This document shows positions 47,001 to 50,535 of a stretch of DNA of 64,000 nt, one piece after another. The notes below the pieces were generated by a model. The model was not told the origin of the DNA and did not search any database. It saw nothing but the letters and a program-made list of their open reading frames with translations. The stretch's first letter is position 1, and each line of letters begins with the position of its first letter. The DNA is from Harmonia axyridis (lineage: Eukaryota > Arthropoda > Insecta > Coleoptera > Coccinellidae), in NCBI RefSeq assembly GCF_914767665.1, contig NC_059506.1:2728001-2792000 (forward strand). Direction: 5' to 3'. The position numbers were made by a program, and so were the translations under genes.

Positions 47001-47815
47001 CGAAAATTGGACGTCCAGATTGGAACACATCCGAGCCAGCCGTGGCGGTCATATGCCAGAAATCATATTTAAGAGGTAATGCCACAAGATTATCTTGCGG
47101 ATAAATAAAATTCATGTCAATCGAATAATCCATCGTTATTTTATTGCAATTTAAAGTTCTATAGCTCTTCTATAGCTAGGTTGTCCAGCGAAGATACGAT
47201 TTAACTGGTGATCAACCGGCTTGAGTTCTTGTGTTAACTGAATTTTTGAATCCTTAAAACCTAAGTATTCAGTCAAACTACGAGGTTATGTCGTTTGTGA
47301 ATTGCCTCAAACCCAAGGTCGACGAAAAATTGACAAACCTGGGTTCTCGTCCACTCTACGGGCTACAGCAGCAATATTCTTAGTTGTTCATGAGCGACGC
47401 ACACGGTTTCGATTCATCACATCACTAATTTGTCACTACAACTGAAAATTTTCTATCAGTTCCACTATTGCCGGCCACCCGAAAGTGATTTGCGAACTGT
47501 AAAGGCTCATTTTCACTATGATAGTGACTATCGCGATAGACTGGTAATTCGTCATACATATCGGGTAAAATGAGTAATATCCTATGCATATGATCCATGA
47601 CAAACAGGTACTTACTAAGCAGTTCATAAATAACGGCACTTCTGTCCGAAGTAAAGGCCAAAAATCTTGTTAACAAATCATGACTCATGAATTCATTCCC
47701 CCATAATTTTGCTTCTTTGAAAAACTTCACTATAGACTTCAGGATCAAATAGTCCATTTGCTGATAGGTTTGCACGAGTCGATCGAAAGTTTCCAGAGCT
47801 TCTTGGGACTGACGC
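13870..47815 (-). CDS. Multi-exon gene for an unrecognised helical protein (five exons, partial)
   Basis: Five minus-strand exons join in order: 47815-47616, 44394-44138, 18715-18489, 17086-16952, 14077-13870. Every donor is GT(A/G)A-type and every acceptor ends in AG. Junction phases agree throughout (1, 0, 2, 2), giving at least 275 codons, about 85 per cent of them predicted helical by eye. The text includes FFKEAKLWGNEFMSHDLLTR, LHNHDLMIA, YENSKYNIVVNTYHEQDK and MLEIPCAYTAAAGVCLAMAI. I see no catalytic motif, signal peptide or zinc finger; alternating leucine-rich helices suggest an ARM/HEAT-like fold. The start and stop are not found: the first recognised exon begins mid-codon and the last ends at a donor. 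The 25.4 kb second intron contains both cathepsin genes on the other strand. Function unknown. Confidence 0.75.
14120..14700 (-). repeat. Diverged reverse copy of the 1.3 kb TIR element family
   Basis: Segments complementary to copies A-C are recognisable in the same order: TCGAGAAAAAAAATTCCAAAC, AGGAATCCTCAG, AATTAATTATA and GCGAAGATTAATAAAGATT. The terminal repeats are gone. Other degraded members are at 29.3-30.2 and 31.4-31.6 kb. Confidence 0.6.
14701..15110. other. Spacer without recognised feature
   Basis: No supported gene or repeat was found between the degraded repeat and element C. Confidence 0.3.
15119..16478. mobile_element. Unclassified 1.3 kb TIR element, copy C
   Basis: Ends TGAGATGCATAGAAGACCTG and GTTTTCTGTACATCTTA are flanked by a perfect 8-bp duplication GGTGTATC (15111-15118 and 16479-16486). 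The internal sequence is collinear with copies A and B, including ATACTGGGTGTTCTCAA and GGAACACCGTGTAATTACCC. This copy fixes the element boundaries best. There is no transposase frame. Confidence 0.92.
16952..17086 (-). CDS. Exon 4 of the minus-strand gene
   Basis: The acceptor TCTTGTTTTTTCAG precedes one base completing an Arg codon. The exon then reads IFYENSKYNIVVNTYHEQDK and FFQKHREAFHASLLTSIMTH. The donor is ACA|GTAAGT in phase 2. Charged, helical composition and good codon-level regularity set it apart from the surrounding intron. Confidence 0.78.
17182..17233. repeat. Perfect short palindrome in an intron
   Basis: AACATTGATTACTTTCTGAT is followed, after a short loop, by its near-exact complement (ATCAGAGAGTAATCAATGTT). 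This makes a hairpin of about 23 base pairs. Confidence 0.7.
18489..18715 (-). CDS. Exon 3 of the minus-strand gene
   Basis: The acceptor CTGGGTGCAG opens in phase 0 with KEDVNESILLEIGSMLEYAA. The exon continues ESIPNDVIDSLLKLISSKN and RVMHYLIDRCNNRLKVDTP, and ends CCAAG|GTATAA in phase 2. It is leucine-rich, amphipathic helical text. It follows exon 2 (phase 0 donor) across a 25 kb intron holding both cathepsin genes. Confidence 0.78.
18916..19270. mobile_element. MITE with GATTTATTAGCTCACCG ends
   Basis: Inverted ends GATTTATTAGCTCACCG (left) and CGGTGAGCTAATAAATC (right) are separated by about 320 bases. A second inner inverted pair, GGGAACATA and TATGTTCCC, follows. No coding capacity is present. 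Confidence 0.72.
19446..20815. repeat. MITE debris with internal inverted repeat
   Basis: A TA-CAGGGTGATCTACGAAGG end stands at 19446. Within the stretch, 19605-19715 (TTTTTTCATTCATAATCAG, ATTCTACATTG, CAGAAAATTTGT) recurs in reverse complement at 20080-20180. The rest is AT-rich and carries no supported gene. Confidence 0.5.
21188..21193 (+). promoter_or_regulatory. GATAAG site upstream of the first cathepsin gene
   Basis: CTGAGATAAG lies about 95 bases upstream of the predicted transcription start. GATA factors regulate many insect midgut digestive genes, and the second cathepsin gene has the same core upstream. This is a motif match only. Confidence 0.4.
21261..21291 (+). promoter_or_regulatory. 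TATA box and TCAGT initiator of the first cathepsin gene
   Basis: TATAAA (21261-21266) is followed 25-30 bases later by TCAGTTCACA, which matches the arthropod initiator TCAGT. The ATG is about 30 bases further on, so the 5' UTR would be very short. Spacing is slightly tight if the A of TCAGT is +1. Confidence 0.65.
21319..27456 (+). CDS. Cathepsin L-like homologue with catalytic Cys replaced by Ser
   Basis: Three exons (21319-21414, 23164-23502, 26893-27456) make a 332-residue secreted preproprotein, the usual cathepsin L length. Both introns are phase 0. A signal peptide (MNKLVLLFTLFLEYTITLG) leads into an I29 propeptide with the ERFNIN-type helix (KKRFEIFTKNMHMMEAHN) and DIGPFSD. At the active-site loop, where family members read CGSCWAF, this gene reads CKASWAF: the nucleophile codon is AGC (Ser). 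The preceding Gln (KDQK), the His (TNHAVTIVGYG) and the Asn (VRNSWGHNWG) are kept, as are the NGCEGG loop and paired cysteines. The mature N-terminus is also divergent (VDYRNKMQPAKD). The frame is otherwise clean, so it is probably an expressed non-peptidase homologue, comparable to Ser-bearing silicatein or TINAG-like proteins. Transposon debris fills both introns. Confidence 0.88.
21980..22330 (-). pseudogene. Mariner-like transposase C-terminal fragment
   Basis: The minus strand, inside intron 1 of the first cathepsin gene, reads HLKSKVHFNRPNNSDNLRLR, IRAEVEQITPEVLERSV and VNGVQFEHLR. This is the typical carboxyl end of an insect mariner-like transposase. Upstream catalytic text is scrambled. 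Confidence 0.7.
22450..22690 (+). pseudogene. LINE ORF2 C-terminal fragment
   Basis: The plus strand reads LHGRHFSEVNQYHVDIEASN, then PETEGFLLAIQDQVISTRNY and DDRCRYGC. This is the pre-zinc-knuckle region of an R2/CRE-like insect LINE. It breaks off just after the first cysteine of the expected CxxC. A MITE end (TA-CAGGGTGTTTTTCG) starts at 22732. Confidence 0.65.
23508..24290. repeat. Inverted duplication enclosing small palindromic MITEs
   Basis: About 265 bases at 23510-23775 recur in reverse complement at 23930-24195, roughly 95 per cent alike; both arms encode near-identical open frames (IRNAQFSWLYF). Between and after the arms are TATAATAC(A/T)... elements with ends ACAAGTGCAGAAGG and CCTTCTGTACGAGTATTATA (23789-23912, 24198-24275). 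The whole lies at the start of intron 2 of the first cathepsin gene. Confidence 0.8.
24531..24660. repeat. TACAGGGTGATTC MITE left end, second copy
   Basis: It is the same family as 6537-6640: the shared order is CAGGGTGATTC, GATGGCC, TTTATGGAAAA, GAAAATTTG, TTTGAGAC and ATGATCTTTC. The right end is not identified. Confidence 0.6.
24813..25010 (-). pseudogene. Short LINE reverse transcriptase fragment
   Basis: The minus strand reads LANGQQIEAMKSDDLYKYLG followed by MKQDLTTEFIGRI, the segment just after the YADD box in R2-like insect LINEs. It may be the same family as 22450-22690. It abuts the simple-repeat tail of the next LINE. Confidence 0.55.
25017..26790 (-). mobile_element. I-superfamily LINE with RT and RNase H, 5'-truncated
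   Basis: The minus strand carries the last third of reverse transcriptase (QAYADDIVVTL; VNPSKTSIIPFTRR; SECKYLGV). A thumb region follows (MVRPIVTYASLAWW), then an RNase H domain: FTDGLKTEKGTG with the first Asp, LQTEIMAV with the Glu, TTDCQTTL with the second Asp, and VPGHCGVEGNEKADQLAKSA. A cysteine motif (EICRLCRSEAETAEHMVC) and a stop at 25116 come next. The element ends in (TAA)n at about 25020-25035, as I-type LINEs do. Stops at about 26354 and 25779 and frame breaks make it dead. It sits antisense in intron 2 of the first cathepsin gene and is truncated on the 5' side near 26790. Confidence 0.85.
27486..27491 (+). terminator. Poly(A) signal of the first cathepsin gene
   Basis: AATAAA begins 30 bases after the stop codon. 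It is the only canonical signal near the gene end. Confidence 0.6.
27611..28656 (+). mobile_element. PIF/Harbinger element, internally deleted
   Basis: The ends GACAAGTGAT and ATCACTTGTC are inverted, with ACGTA continuing the match inward. The plus strand keeps the transposase start region (RRYTQRGDPFNDLSEDQF) and, after a large deletion, the DDE C-terminal block (HRVLHCTSETASNIVNACVV, LHNICIEN). This is the HARBI1-type nuclease family. A stop after EDQF and loss of the central catalytic domain make it inactive. It lies between the two cathepsin genes. Confidence 0.72.
28657..29299. other. Intergenic spacer
   Basis: Nothing recognised. Several short minus-strand frames lack any domain or splice support. 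Confidence 0.3.
29300..30235 (-). repeat. Rearranged reverse copy of the 1.3 kb TIR element family
   Basis: The complement of copies A-C is recognisable: GTCGTATCTGCTATCGATTTC; then, twice, GATAAACTGATATAAGCAT with AAAAAGTACG; and GAACACCCAGTATAAGGTAAG. The internal duplication (29740-29800 and 29920-29985) and loss of both ends indicate an old rearranged copy. Confidence 0.68.
30843..30848 (+). promoter_or_regulatory. GATAAG site upstream of the second cathepsin gene
   Basis: TGATAAGAAG lies 107 bases upstream of the ATG; a second GATA core (GAGATAGG) is at about 30828. The stretch between the preceding repeat and this point (30236-30842) shows no other feature. No clear TATA box was found for this gene. 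Confidence 0.4.
30955..38831 (+). CDS. Cathepsin L-like cysteine protease, apparently active
   Basis: Three exons (30955-31041, 33758-34093, 38271-38831) encode 327 residues. It would be a secreted or lysosomal papain-family (C1A) endopeptidase, possibly digestive. The signal peptide is MKTVLLLFVVFSCEA. The I29 propeptide has EWLRFQELFGKKY, RFTTFKNNLKTIAHHN and YRMGVNQFTDWSPEE. The mature domain begins near IPESIDWRLRGAVTEVKNQG. The catalytic Cys is in CGSCWAFSA at the end of exon 2, the His in LNHGVLAVGYG and the Asn in IKNSWGSAWG; the CNGGD loop is present. Exon 2 starts at GTAG|GAACTG, chosen because it alone keeps phase 0 and the ERFNIN helix. Intron positions match the upstream paralogue exactly, so the two arose by tandem duplication. 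Exon 3 is much more GC-rich than its surroundings. Intron 1 holds a P-like element, intron 2 an uninterrupted Tc1. Confidence 0.93.
31395..31640 (-). repeat. Fragment related to the 1.3 kb TIR element family
   Basis: GATAAACTGGTATAATCATC, AAAAGTAGGACCACAAGAAA and TGATAGGACTTTTTTCT follow the complement of copies A-C. No ends are preserved. Confidence 0.5.
31745..31815 (+). pseudogene. Tiny LINE fragment
   Basis: IYFANFESLMSYRMIFWDNSA matches the LINE at 39.2-40.6 kb, which reads MYFANFESLMRFGIIVWGS. It is about 70 bases and is inside intron 1 of the second cathepsin gene. Confidence 0.7.
31928..33276 (+). mobile_element. P-like element with THAP start, non-autonomous
   Basis: The terminal inverted repeats begin CACAGTATAGGAACTATACA and extend at least 35 bases, with further inverted matches (CGCGCATTCCTCC) inward. 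The 7-mer TTTGAAC flanks both ends (31921-31927, 33277-33283). Inside, at 32169, a frame opens MVNQCSVFNCRKN, matching the C-x4-C start of a THAP zinc finger; P-element transposases begin this way. The frame stops after 30 codons and the rest is degraded. Transposition by a related P transposase is inferred. It is inserted in intron 1 of the second cathepsin gene. Confidence 0.75.
32169..32261 (+). pseudogene. THAP-domain start of a P-like transposase
   Basis: Thirty codons open with MVNQCSVFNC and end at TGA. Only the first cysteine pair of the C2CH THAP finger remains. A tandem duplication of AAAACAAGATTTCTATTGAT follows the break, which likely caused the frame loss. Confidence 0.55.
34132..35508 (+). 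mobile_element. Tc1-like element (DD34E) with uninterrupted transposase
   Basis: TA dinucleotides flank the element at 34130-34131 and 35509-35510. Terminal repeats of about 42 bases share AAAAAATTAACGCACATT and AAATCTCAA. The element lies 38 bases past the donor of exon 2 of the second cathepsin gene, in the sense orientation. Compared with the 44.9 kb copy it has lost roughly 170 bases before the transposase. Confidence 0.95.
34226..35293 (+). CDS. Tc1-like transposase, open for 355 codons
   Basis: DDE transposase of the Tc1 family: cuts and rejoins DNA at TA sites. The N-terminal paired helix-turn-helix (KIAERFGVSHTSVSRMLQRF; QISTQTIRNRLRKYDLRP) is followed by the three catalytic residues in FTDESRF, MDDNARPH and NPIEQVWD. 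Thirty-four residues separate the last two. Relative to the two other copies, the canonical start (MQRETRN) is deleted. Translation would begin at an upstream in-frame Met (MHAYVIPFQRF). A 15-base tandem duplication doubles EECAQ. All else reads through without a stop, so this is the youngest or best-preserved member here; whether the altered N-terminus is functional is unknown. Confidence 0.9.
   Translation: MHAYVIPFQRFLNLTQEECAQEECAQAVVLREEGCTYTKIAERFGVSHTSVSRMLQRFRETGMNVRRPGQGRPRVTTAIQERYLRVSSLRQRFATTRLLQNQLEQTHGVQISTQTIRNRLRKYDLRPRVAARGPALTPANRRAPLDLARENIHWEEADWERVLFTDESRFCLYHCDRRSLVYRRPHERYAQYNFLNTTGFGGGSIMVWGVITLTARTDLVVVDNGAMNADRYIRNILEEHVVPFAPYIGENFILMDDNARPHRARIVQEYLEEVEVSQMEWPARSPDLNPIEQVWDNLNRRLRSSEKHPATLNDLGIQLREIWEGLDQNILRSFILSMNRRCRAVINARGGNTKY
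35511..36704. other. Intron 2 spacer of the second cathepsin gene
   Basis: AT-rich sequence with no gene or repeat I can support. Confidence 0.35.
36705..36838. repeat. Two abutting near-perfect hairpins
   Basis: The first (36705-36789) has arms of 39 bases starting CCTCATAAGATTATTTTTCT and a 7-base loop, TATTCAA. The second (36788-36838) has arms starting GGATTCCTTAA(G)CATACTGTTAT around ATTCAAT. They share the GG at 36788-36789, and both loops contain TTCAA. This suggests one template-switching or inversion process made both. Confidence 0.85.
37655..37740 (+). repeat. Degenerate tRNA-derived SINE-like segment
   Basis: TGGTTAGAGTG resembles a pol III A box. GGTTCAAACC, about 40 bases later, resembles a B box with two mismatches. 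No acceptor stem or tail is evident, so this is a weak call. Confidence 0.3.
38832..39116. other. 3' flank of the second cathepsin gene
   Basis: No canonical AATAAA was found soon after the stop, so the polyadenylation site is unclear. Nothing else recognised. Confidence 0.3.
39117..40579 (-). mobile_element. CR1/jockey-like LINE, 5'-truncated, (TTA)n tail
   Basis: The minus strand encodes reverse transcriptase blocks in order: HQHGYIQGKSVITAIVQF, LFLDLSKAFDCLQHRHILYK, GVPQGSILGPLLFIVFVNDV, then the active site SYADDKNILV and TQFLGITI. One stop at about 39759 separates these from the C-terminal part (YFANFESLMRFGIIVWGS; GIRFFNKLPDNVK). The 3' end runs into a TAA/TTA simple repeat (39117-39150). 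There is no RNase H domain. Only one stop is seen, so it is a fairly young copy. Confidence 0.88.
40579..41050 (+). pseudogene. RpS15A: Processed pseudogene of ribosomal protein S15A
   Basis: Intronless copy of the uS8 (RpS15A) small-subunit ribosomal protein. The frame opens MVRMNVLSDALKSINNAEKR and ends HLGSKILGFFF. An in-frame TAA interrupts it at 40848-40850 (after NLTGR, where the family has Leu), and two codons are missing in MDHEEKKH. It begins with CCTTTTTCGTAAC, which looks like a 5' terminal oligopyrimidine start. An AATAAA follows the stop at 41043. Together these point to a full-length retrotransposed mRNA. No poly(A) tail survives. It abuts the truncated 5' end of the opposing LINE. 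Confidence 0.9.
41141..41312. repeat. 172-base near-perfect hairpin
   Basis: Two arms of about 80 bases are complementary with one mismatch. The left arm contains CAACCTTTTTTCGGCATAGG and GGCACTTGGAGAAGATGACA; the right arm carries the complement. The centre is ACATACATATGTAT with almost no loop. Both strands therefore encode the same short frames by symmetry, which is not evidence of coding. Confidence 0.9.
41440..41606 (+). pseudogene. RTE-like LINE fragment
   Basis: RRIRLAWAAFGKLSFIFKDK followed by NIPLHLKVY is the post-active-site region of an endonuclease-reverse transcriptase LINE. It is interrupted by the foldback element. Its probable tail reappears at 43.1-43.25 kb. Confidence 0.75.
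41609..42267. mobile_element. Foldback MITE with about 300-base arms
   Basis: A TA-flanked element (41607-41608, 42268-42269) that is almost entirely an inverted repeat. The left arm starts CAGGGTGGCCATTTGAAAAC; the right arm ends in its complement. Arms run nearly to the centre near 41940. No coding capacity. It is inserted between two LINE pieces. Confidence 0.92.
42272..43045 (+). pseudogene. jockey-like LINE reverse transcriptase relic
   Basis: The plus strand reads FPTVWKTSRVCPIFKSGK, NYRPITLISVFSKLFEIVLF, VVYADFSEAFDKVSQQLL and NKLPLNIEKCKVMSY with GDLGVLFDRKLSF. The YADD segment is destroyed and there are several frameshifts. Confidence 0.82.
43080..43250 (+). pseudogene. RTE-like LINE C-terminal tail
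   Basis: The frame EGRRWIDDIVDIAGKQWMRT, then AKDREAWKKLEKKTYVRHWM and a stop, is the typical carboxyl end of RTE-like insect LINEs; compare 58.98-59.12 kb, which ends RWKCLGEAYVQQW. Confidence 0.75.
43448..43610. repeat. Dispersed repeat, pair with 2.14 kb
   Basis: It matches 2139-2320 in TTTGTCCCCAACA, GACATGAAGCGCGCGGAAAT and CGATATTTCACTCAATTC. Here it runs into the mariner relic that follows. Confidence 0.7.
43611..44090 (+). pseudogene. Mariner (Mos1-like) transposase relic
   Basis: The plus strand shows, in shifting frames, YYELWEPSEYITREKYR, the second catalytic block as KVILQHDNARP, and NPPYSPDMAMSDYYFNPVDG with the third aspartate. Matches to the mariner C-terminus follow, with many stops. 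It ends just before exon 2 of the minus-strand gene. Confidence 0.75.
44138..44394 (-). CDS. Exon 2 of the minus-strand gene
   Basis: The acceptor TTTTCCATCTCTAG is followed by two bases that complete a Ser codon from exon 1. The exon then reads VCEEYTNANNIEARELLRIV, NETLLEKLFKMFFSSIGPG and ILIIQKGLEVCLRHVLESLH. The donor GCC|GTGAGT is phase 0. The text is acidic and leucine-rich and predicted helical. Confidence 0.78.
44933..45550 (+). pseudogene. Tc1-like element, 3'-truncated copy
   Basis: The TA-flanked left end CATTGCGCAAAAGAATTAA and the full leader are present. The transposase starts with the canonical MQRETRN. It loses frame at the second helix-turn-helix (a short deletion after REEGWT) and breaks off near residue 110 (LIEYD). 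It preserves the leader missing from the 34.1 kb copy. Confidence 0.88.
45610..45945 (-). pseudogene. Relic of a widespread insect repeat ORF
   Basis: The minus strand reads IKLGLMKQFVKALDKNGSC and, after stops, TSFVAVVENFLGKPKAQNY. I recognise this as a frequently repeated insect sequence usually annotated as uncharacterised, probably transposon-carried. Its exact family is uncertain. Confidence 0.45.
46272..47167 (+). mobile_element. rosa-type mariner deletion derivative, copy 2
   Basis: The left end ATGGGTGTTTTTTTCGAGG follows TA. The transposase start (LTAVKRFILSLVWQFIMPEQ) joins, out of frame, to SDEAHFWLNGYVN through the same deletion as copies 1 and 3. The C-terminal half (46586-47080) keeps WFQQEGATCH (second Asp now Glu) and LTPLDFFLWG. 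The right terminal repeat is cut after CTATAGCTC. Confidence 0.87.
47175..47440 (-). pseudogene. rosa-type transposase central fragment
   Basis: The minus strand reads NIAAVARRVDENPGLSIFRR, stops, then KIQLTQELKPVDHQLNRIF. This is the part deleted from the short derivatives and related to 10228-10563. It lies directly against the truncated right end of copy 2 in the opposite orientation. Confidence 0.78.
47616..47815 (-). CDS. Exon 1 (first recognised) of the minus-strand gene
   Basis: The acceptor ATAATTGCAG leads, after one base, into RQSQEALETFDRLVQTYQQM, LKSIVKFFKEAKLWGNEFM and RFLAFTSDRSAVIYELL. The donor TTA|GTAAGT is phase 1. It starts mid-codon, so at least one upstream exon exists beyond what I can find. 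The open frame continues past the donor by chance. Confidence 0.75.
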
Positions 47816-48182
47816 CTGCAATTATAATTATATAATCAATATACCGAAAGATCCCAGTTTTTGAAGTGGAATACACACCATTTTCCAAAAGATAACAGGT
47901 TCTTACTCTGGCACAATCTGATTTGGAAATGATGTACACAGCTGAGGGTACACCAAACGATTTGAACGATATTCTGAAACGTTATATGTTCCTTGTTTGC
48001 CTTTTTCAATATTTTATTGATGATCTTCAGTCCTAAAATTCGTTCAGTATTAAGTTTTCCACAGACGGACTGTCCTCCTCAACCAAAACGTCCTAACTCG
48101 TGTGACTGTGTAATCTTATGAAAATTGGGATGATGGATTCAAATTCAAATTCATTTCCACAAGTTATACAAATATTAATATA

Positions 48183-48636
48183 CAGGGTGTTTCATTGGGA
48201 AACGGAAATACTTCACTTTTACGTTGAAAATTTGTGCAGTAAAACTGTCTGCGCGAAAATTTGAAGTACACATCTCAGTTTAGTTTTATGTGGTGTTTCC
48301 GAATATTAAAACAGATTTTCAAAATTCCGATGTGCAGGGTGTTGTTCCGAGGATTCAAACGATTCACAATTTTTTGTTAACCCGGACCTGGATTTTCAAG
48401 GCGGTTATTGCATGATACGTTTGGGCTCTCAATTAGAAACATATTTGCCAAATATGAAGAAAATATACCGGGTGGTTCGTTTGATATGGCCTCAGAAAGA
48501 AACGGGCAAAATTCATAAAACACCCAGTATCTCGGCTACGAAGACAGGAAGACCCAATAAATGGGGTATCTCCAGAATCGCCTTGATGCTACCTATGCAC
48601 CTGTGAGGTTTTTCCGTTTCCCAATGAAACACCCTG
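48183..48636. mobile_element. MITE with 27-base perfect terminal repeats
   Basis: Ends CAGGGTGTTTCATTGGGAAA and TTTCCCAATGAAACACCCTG are perfect inverted repeats that extend further inward, with TA at 48181-48182 and 48637-48638. At 454 bases it is non-coding, Tc1/mariner-like by target. Confidence 0.92.
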
Positions 48637-48893
48637 TATGGTGGAATTATAGTATAAGGAAAGGATAGTAAGCCAGTGTAGTGCTTTTTTCGATTTTGTT
48701 GATGTTGAGCGCCATCTAGTTGTACTCACGTTTTACTCGAATTTTACTGTAAAAAATTGGTACGTAAAGTGGAGCTCTCTGAAAAAATCGGTGTTATTTT
48801 GAAGAACTGAAATATTTGAAATTGAGTGGTCAGAAGATTTCTATATTTTTATATTTTTGCTGCTCTGTAATAAGCATTTACGCCAGTGGCGTG

Positions 48894-48966
48894 TATTTGT
48901 GTTAACTTAATAATAACATAAAAATTGTTGGCAATGTCATGCGACCCCTTTTCAACCACGCCACTG
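48894..48966. mobile_element. Minimal hAT-like MITE
   Basis: CAGTGGCGTG and CACGCCACTG bound 73 bases. The ends match the hAT MITE at 3542, but the flanking 8-mers differ, so the target duplication is not supported. Confidence 0.45.
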
Positions 48967-49158
48967 AATGAATTATCGTATTATTTCTGCGCCATCTATA
49001 GCTCATAATTCAGCGCTATTTATTATCGAGTTACTTCTCCAAATCCAAATCCAACTACAGTGCGACCCCTGGTGACTATTTCCTTGCCGTCAAACGGCGG
49101 TAGGCTTACTAACCTTTCCTTATACTATGGTAGAATATATCGTCTTGGCGATATTATA

Positions 49159-49398
49159 CAGGATGTTCCTAAATTGAAGGTACCAAAAAATTGAGAGATT
49201 CCTTGGATATGAAATTGGGCATTCCCATCTAGAAAACAGGGTGGTATCGTGTTTCACCACTGTCTGACCAGCCTGTAGAATCAGAAATAATTTAAGCTTA
49301 TACGTTGAGTACTGCCGATTCCGTCAAAATTTGAATCATTCTCCTAGCCCAAAATTTCCAAGAGCTATCGACTAATCGAGCACTATTGACTCACCCTG
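49159..49398. mobile_element. MITE, empty-site paralogue of 3.4-3.96 kb
   Basis: It is bounded by TA-CAGGATGTTCC and CTCACCCTG-TA. It carries an uninterrupted TTGAGTAC where the hAT element is inserted in the 3.5 kb copy. Confidence 0.7.
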
Positions 49399-50533
49399 TA
49401 AATATGTGTTTCTGATCAATCTGCATATATCTAGATGCCTGAAATTTCGGAATAATTGATTACCAACTCGATTGTCAACGATGAAAGATTACTCGGCAGT
49501 TAGGAACATTCAATATACAGGGTGGGTCATAGCAAATTATGTCCTTCACAGAAAATTTTCTCGAAGTAATTATGTTTGATTCCAATTTTTTCGAAACATT
49601 TCCATAAATATGGGTTCAAAACACATCTGTTGAGAGATTTTGAACAATTTTCTCTGAAATATTTTTATTGATATGTATAAAATAAACAAATAATAGCATT
49701 TAATTTAATCTCAGAAAGAACATTTATCAGACAACATAAAATATTAACAAAAATTTCTATTGTTCGAGTGTCTAACAAACGTTCTTTTCGAAATGTTCAA
49801 TTCAATTCCATCTGAGAGCATTAGAATACACTACGTCAATTTTTATTTTTTATACTTCAATTTATCACTTATGGGAAAATTTGAAAAAGTTATTTCTGTA
49901 GATTTTCGTGGTTAGTGTTTGTACTCTATTATCTGGAAAATGGTACAATCTATGAACAAAACTCAAGAAACCTTTTTTCAGTGAATCTCTGTTGATGAAA
50001 TAATTTTCTCGAAAAAAGACAATGGTCTAGATTTTCAATAAGAAAAGTACCCCTATATCTAAGCCAATGGATAATTTTGGAATAAGGCACTAACCTAATT
50101 CGAAACATTACATTATCCAGACTTCAATTACTAAAAATCAAAACAAATAATGTAATAATACGAGTTGAAAAGTTATAAGAAAAAAACTGTTTTTTTTTTT
50201 AATTGAACACCCTATATCTCGAAAACAAAGCTTGTTAGGATATATTATGTTTATATGATCTTTTCCATAAAAATAGTTGTTTCATCCGACGCCAAAGTTA
50301 TTGAACTAAAATCTGGACCACTTAGTCTCATTGAATCGAAAAATTGAGAAATACGTCATCATAAATGGTTGTTCTACAGAGCCCTCAGCTGCCAAAAACA
50401 ATTTTCTTTGGTAAATAACAAAACATATGAATTCAATACGACTACAAAATCCGATGAATAGGTAGGTACTATTCTAATGAGTCGGGAAGGTGAAGTAGTT
50501 TTGAAGTATAAAATGAGAAATTATACTTGAAAA
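49399..50533. other. AT-rich spacer with a MITE left end
   Basis: A TA-CAGGGTGGGTCATAGC end is at 49518 without an identified partner. The segment TGAACACCCTATATCTCGAA (50200-50220) is more MITE debris. No gene is supported. Confidence 0.4.
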
Positions 50534-50535
50534 TA

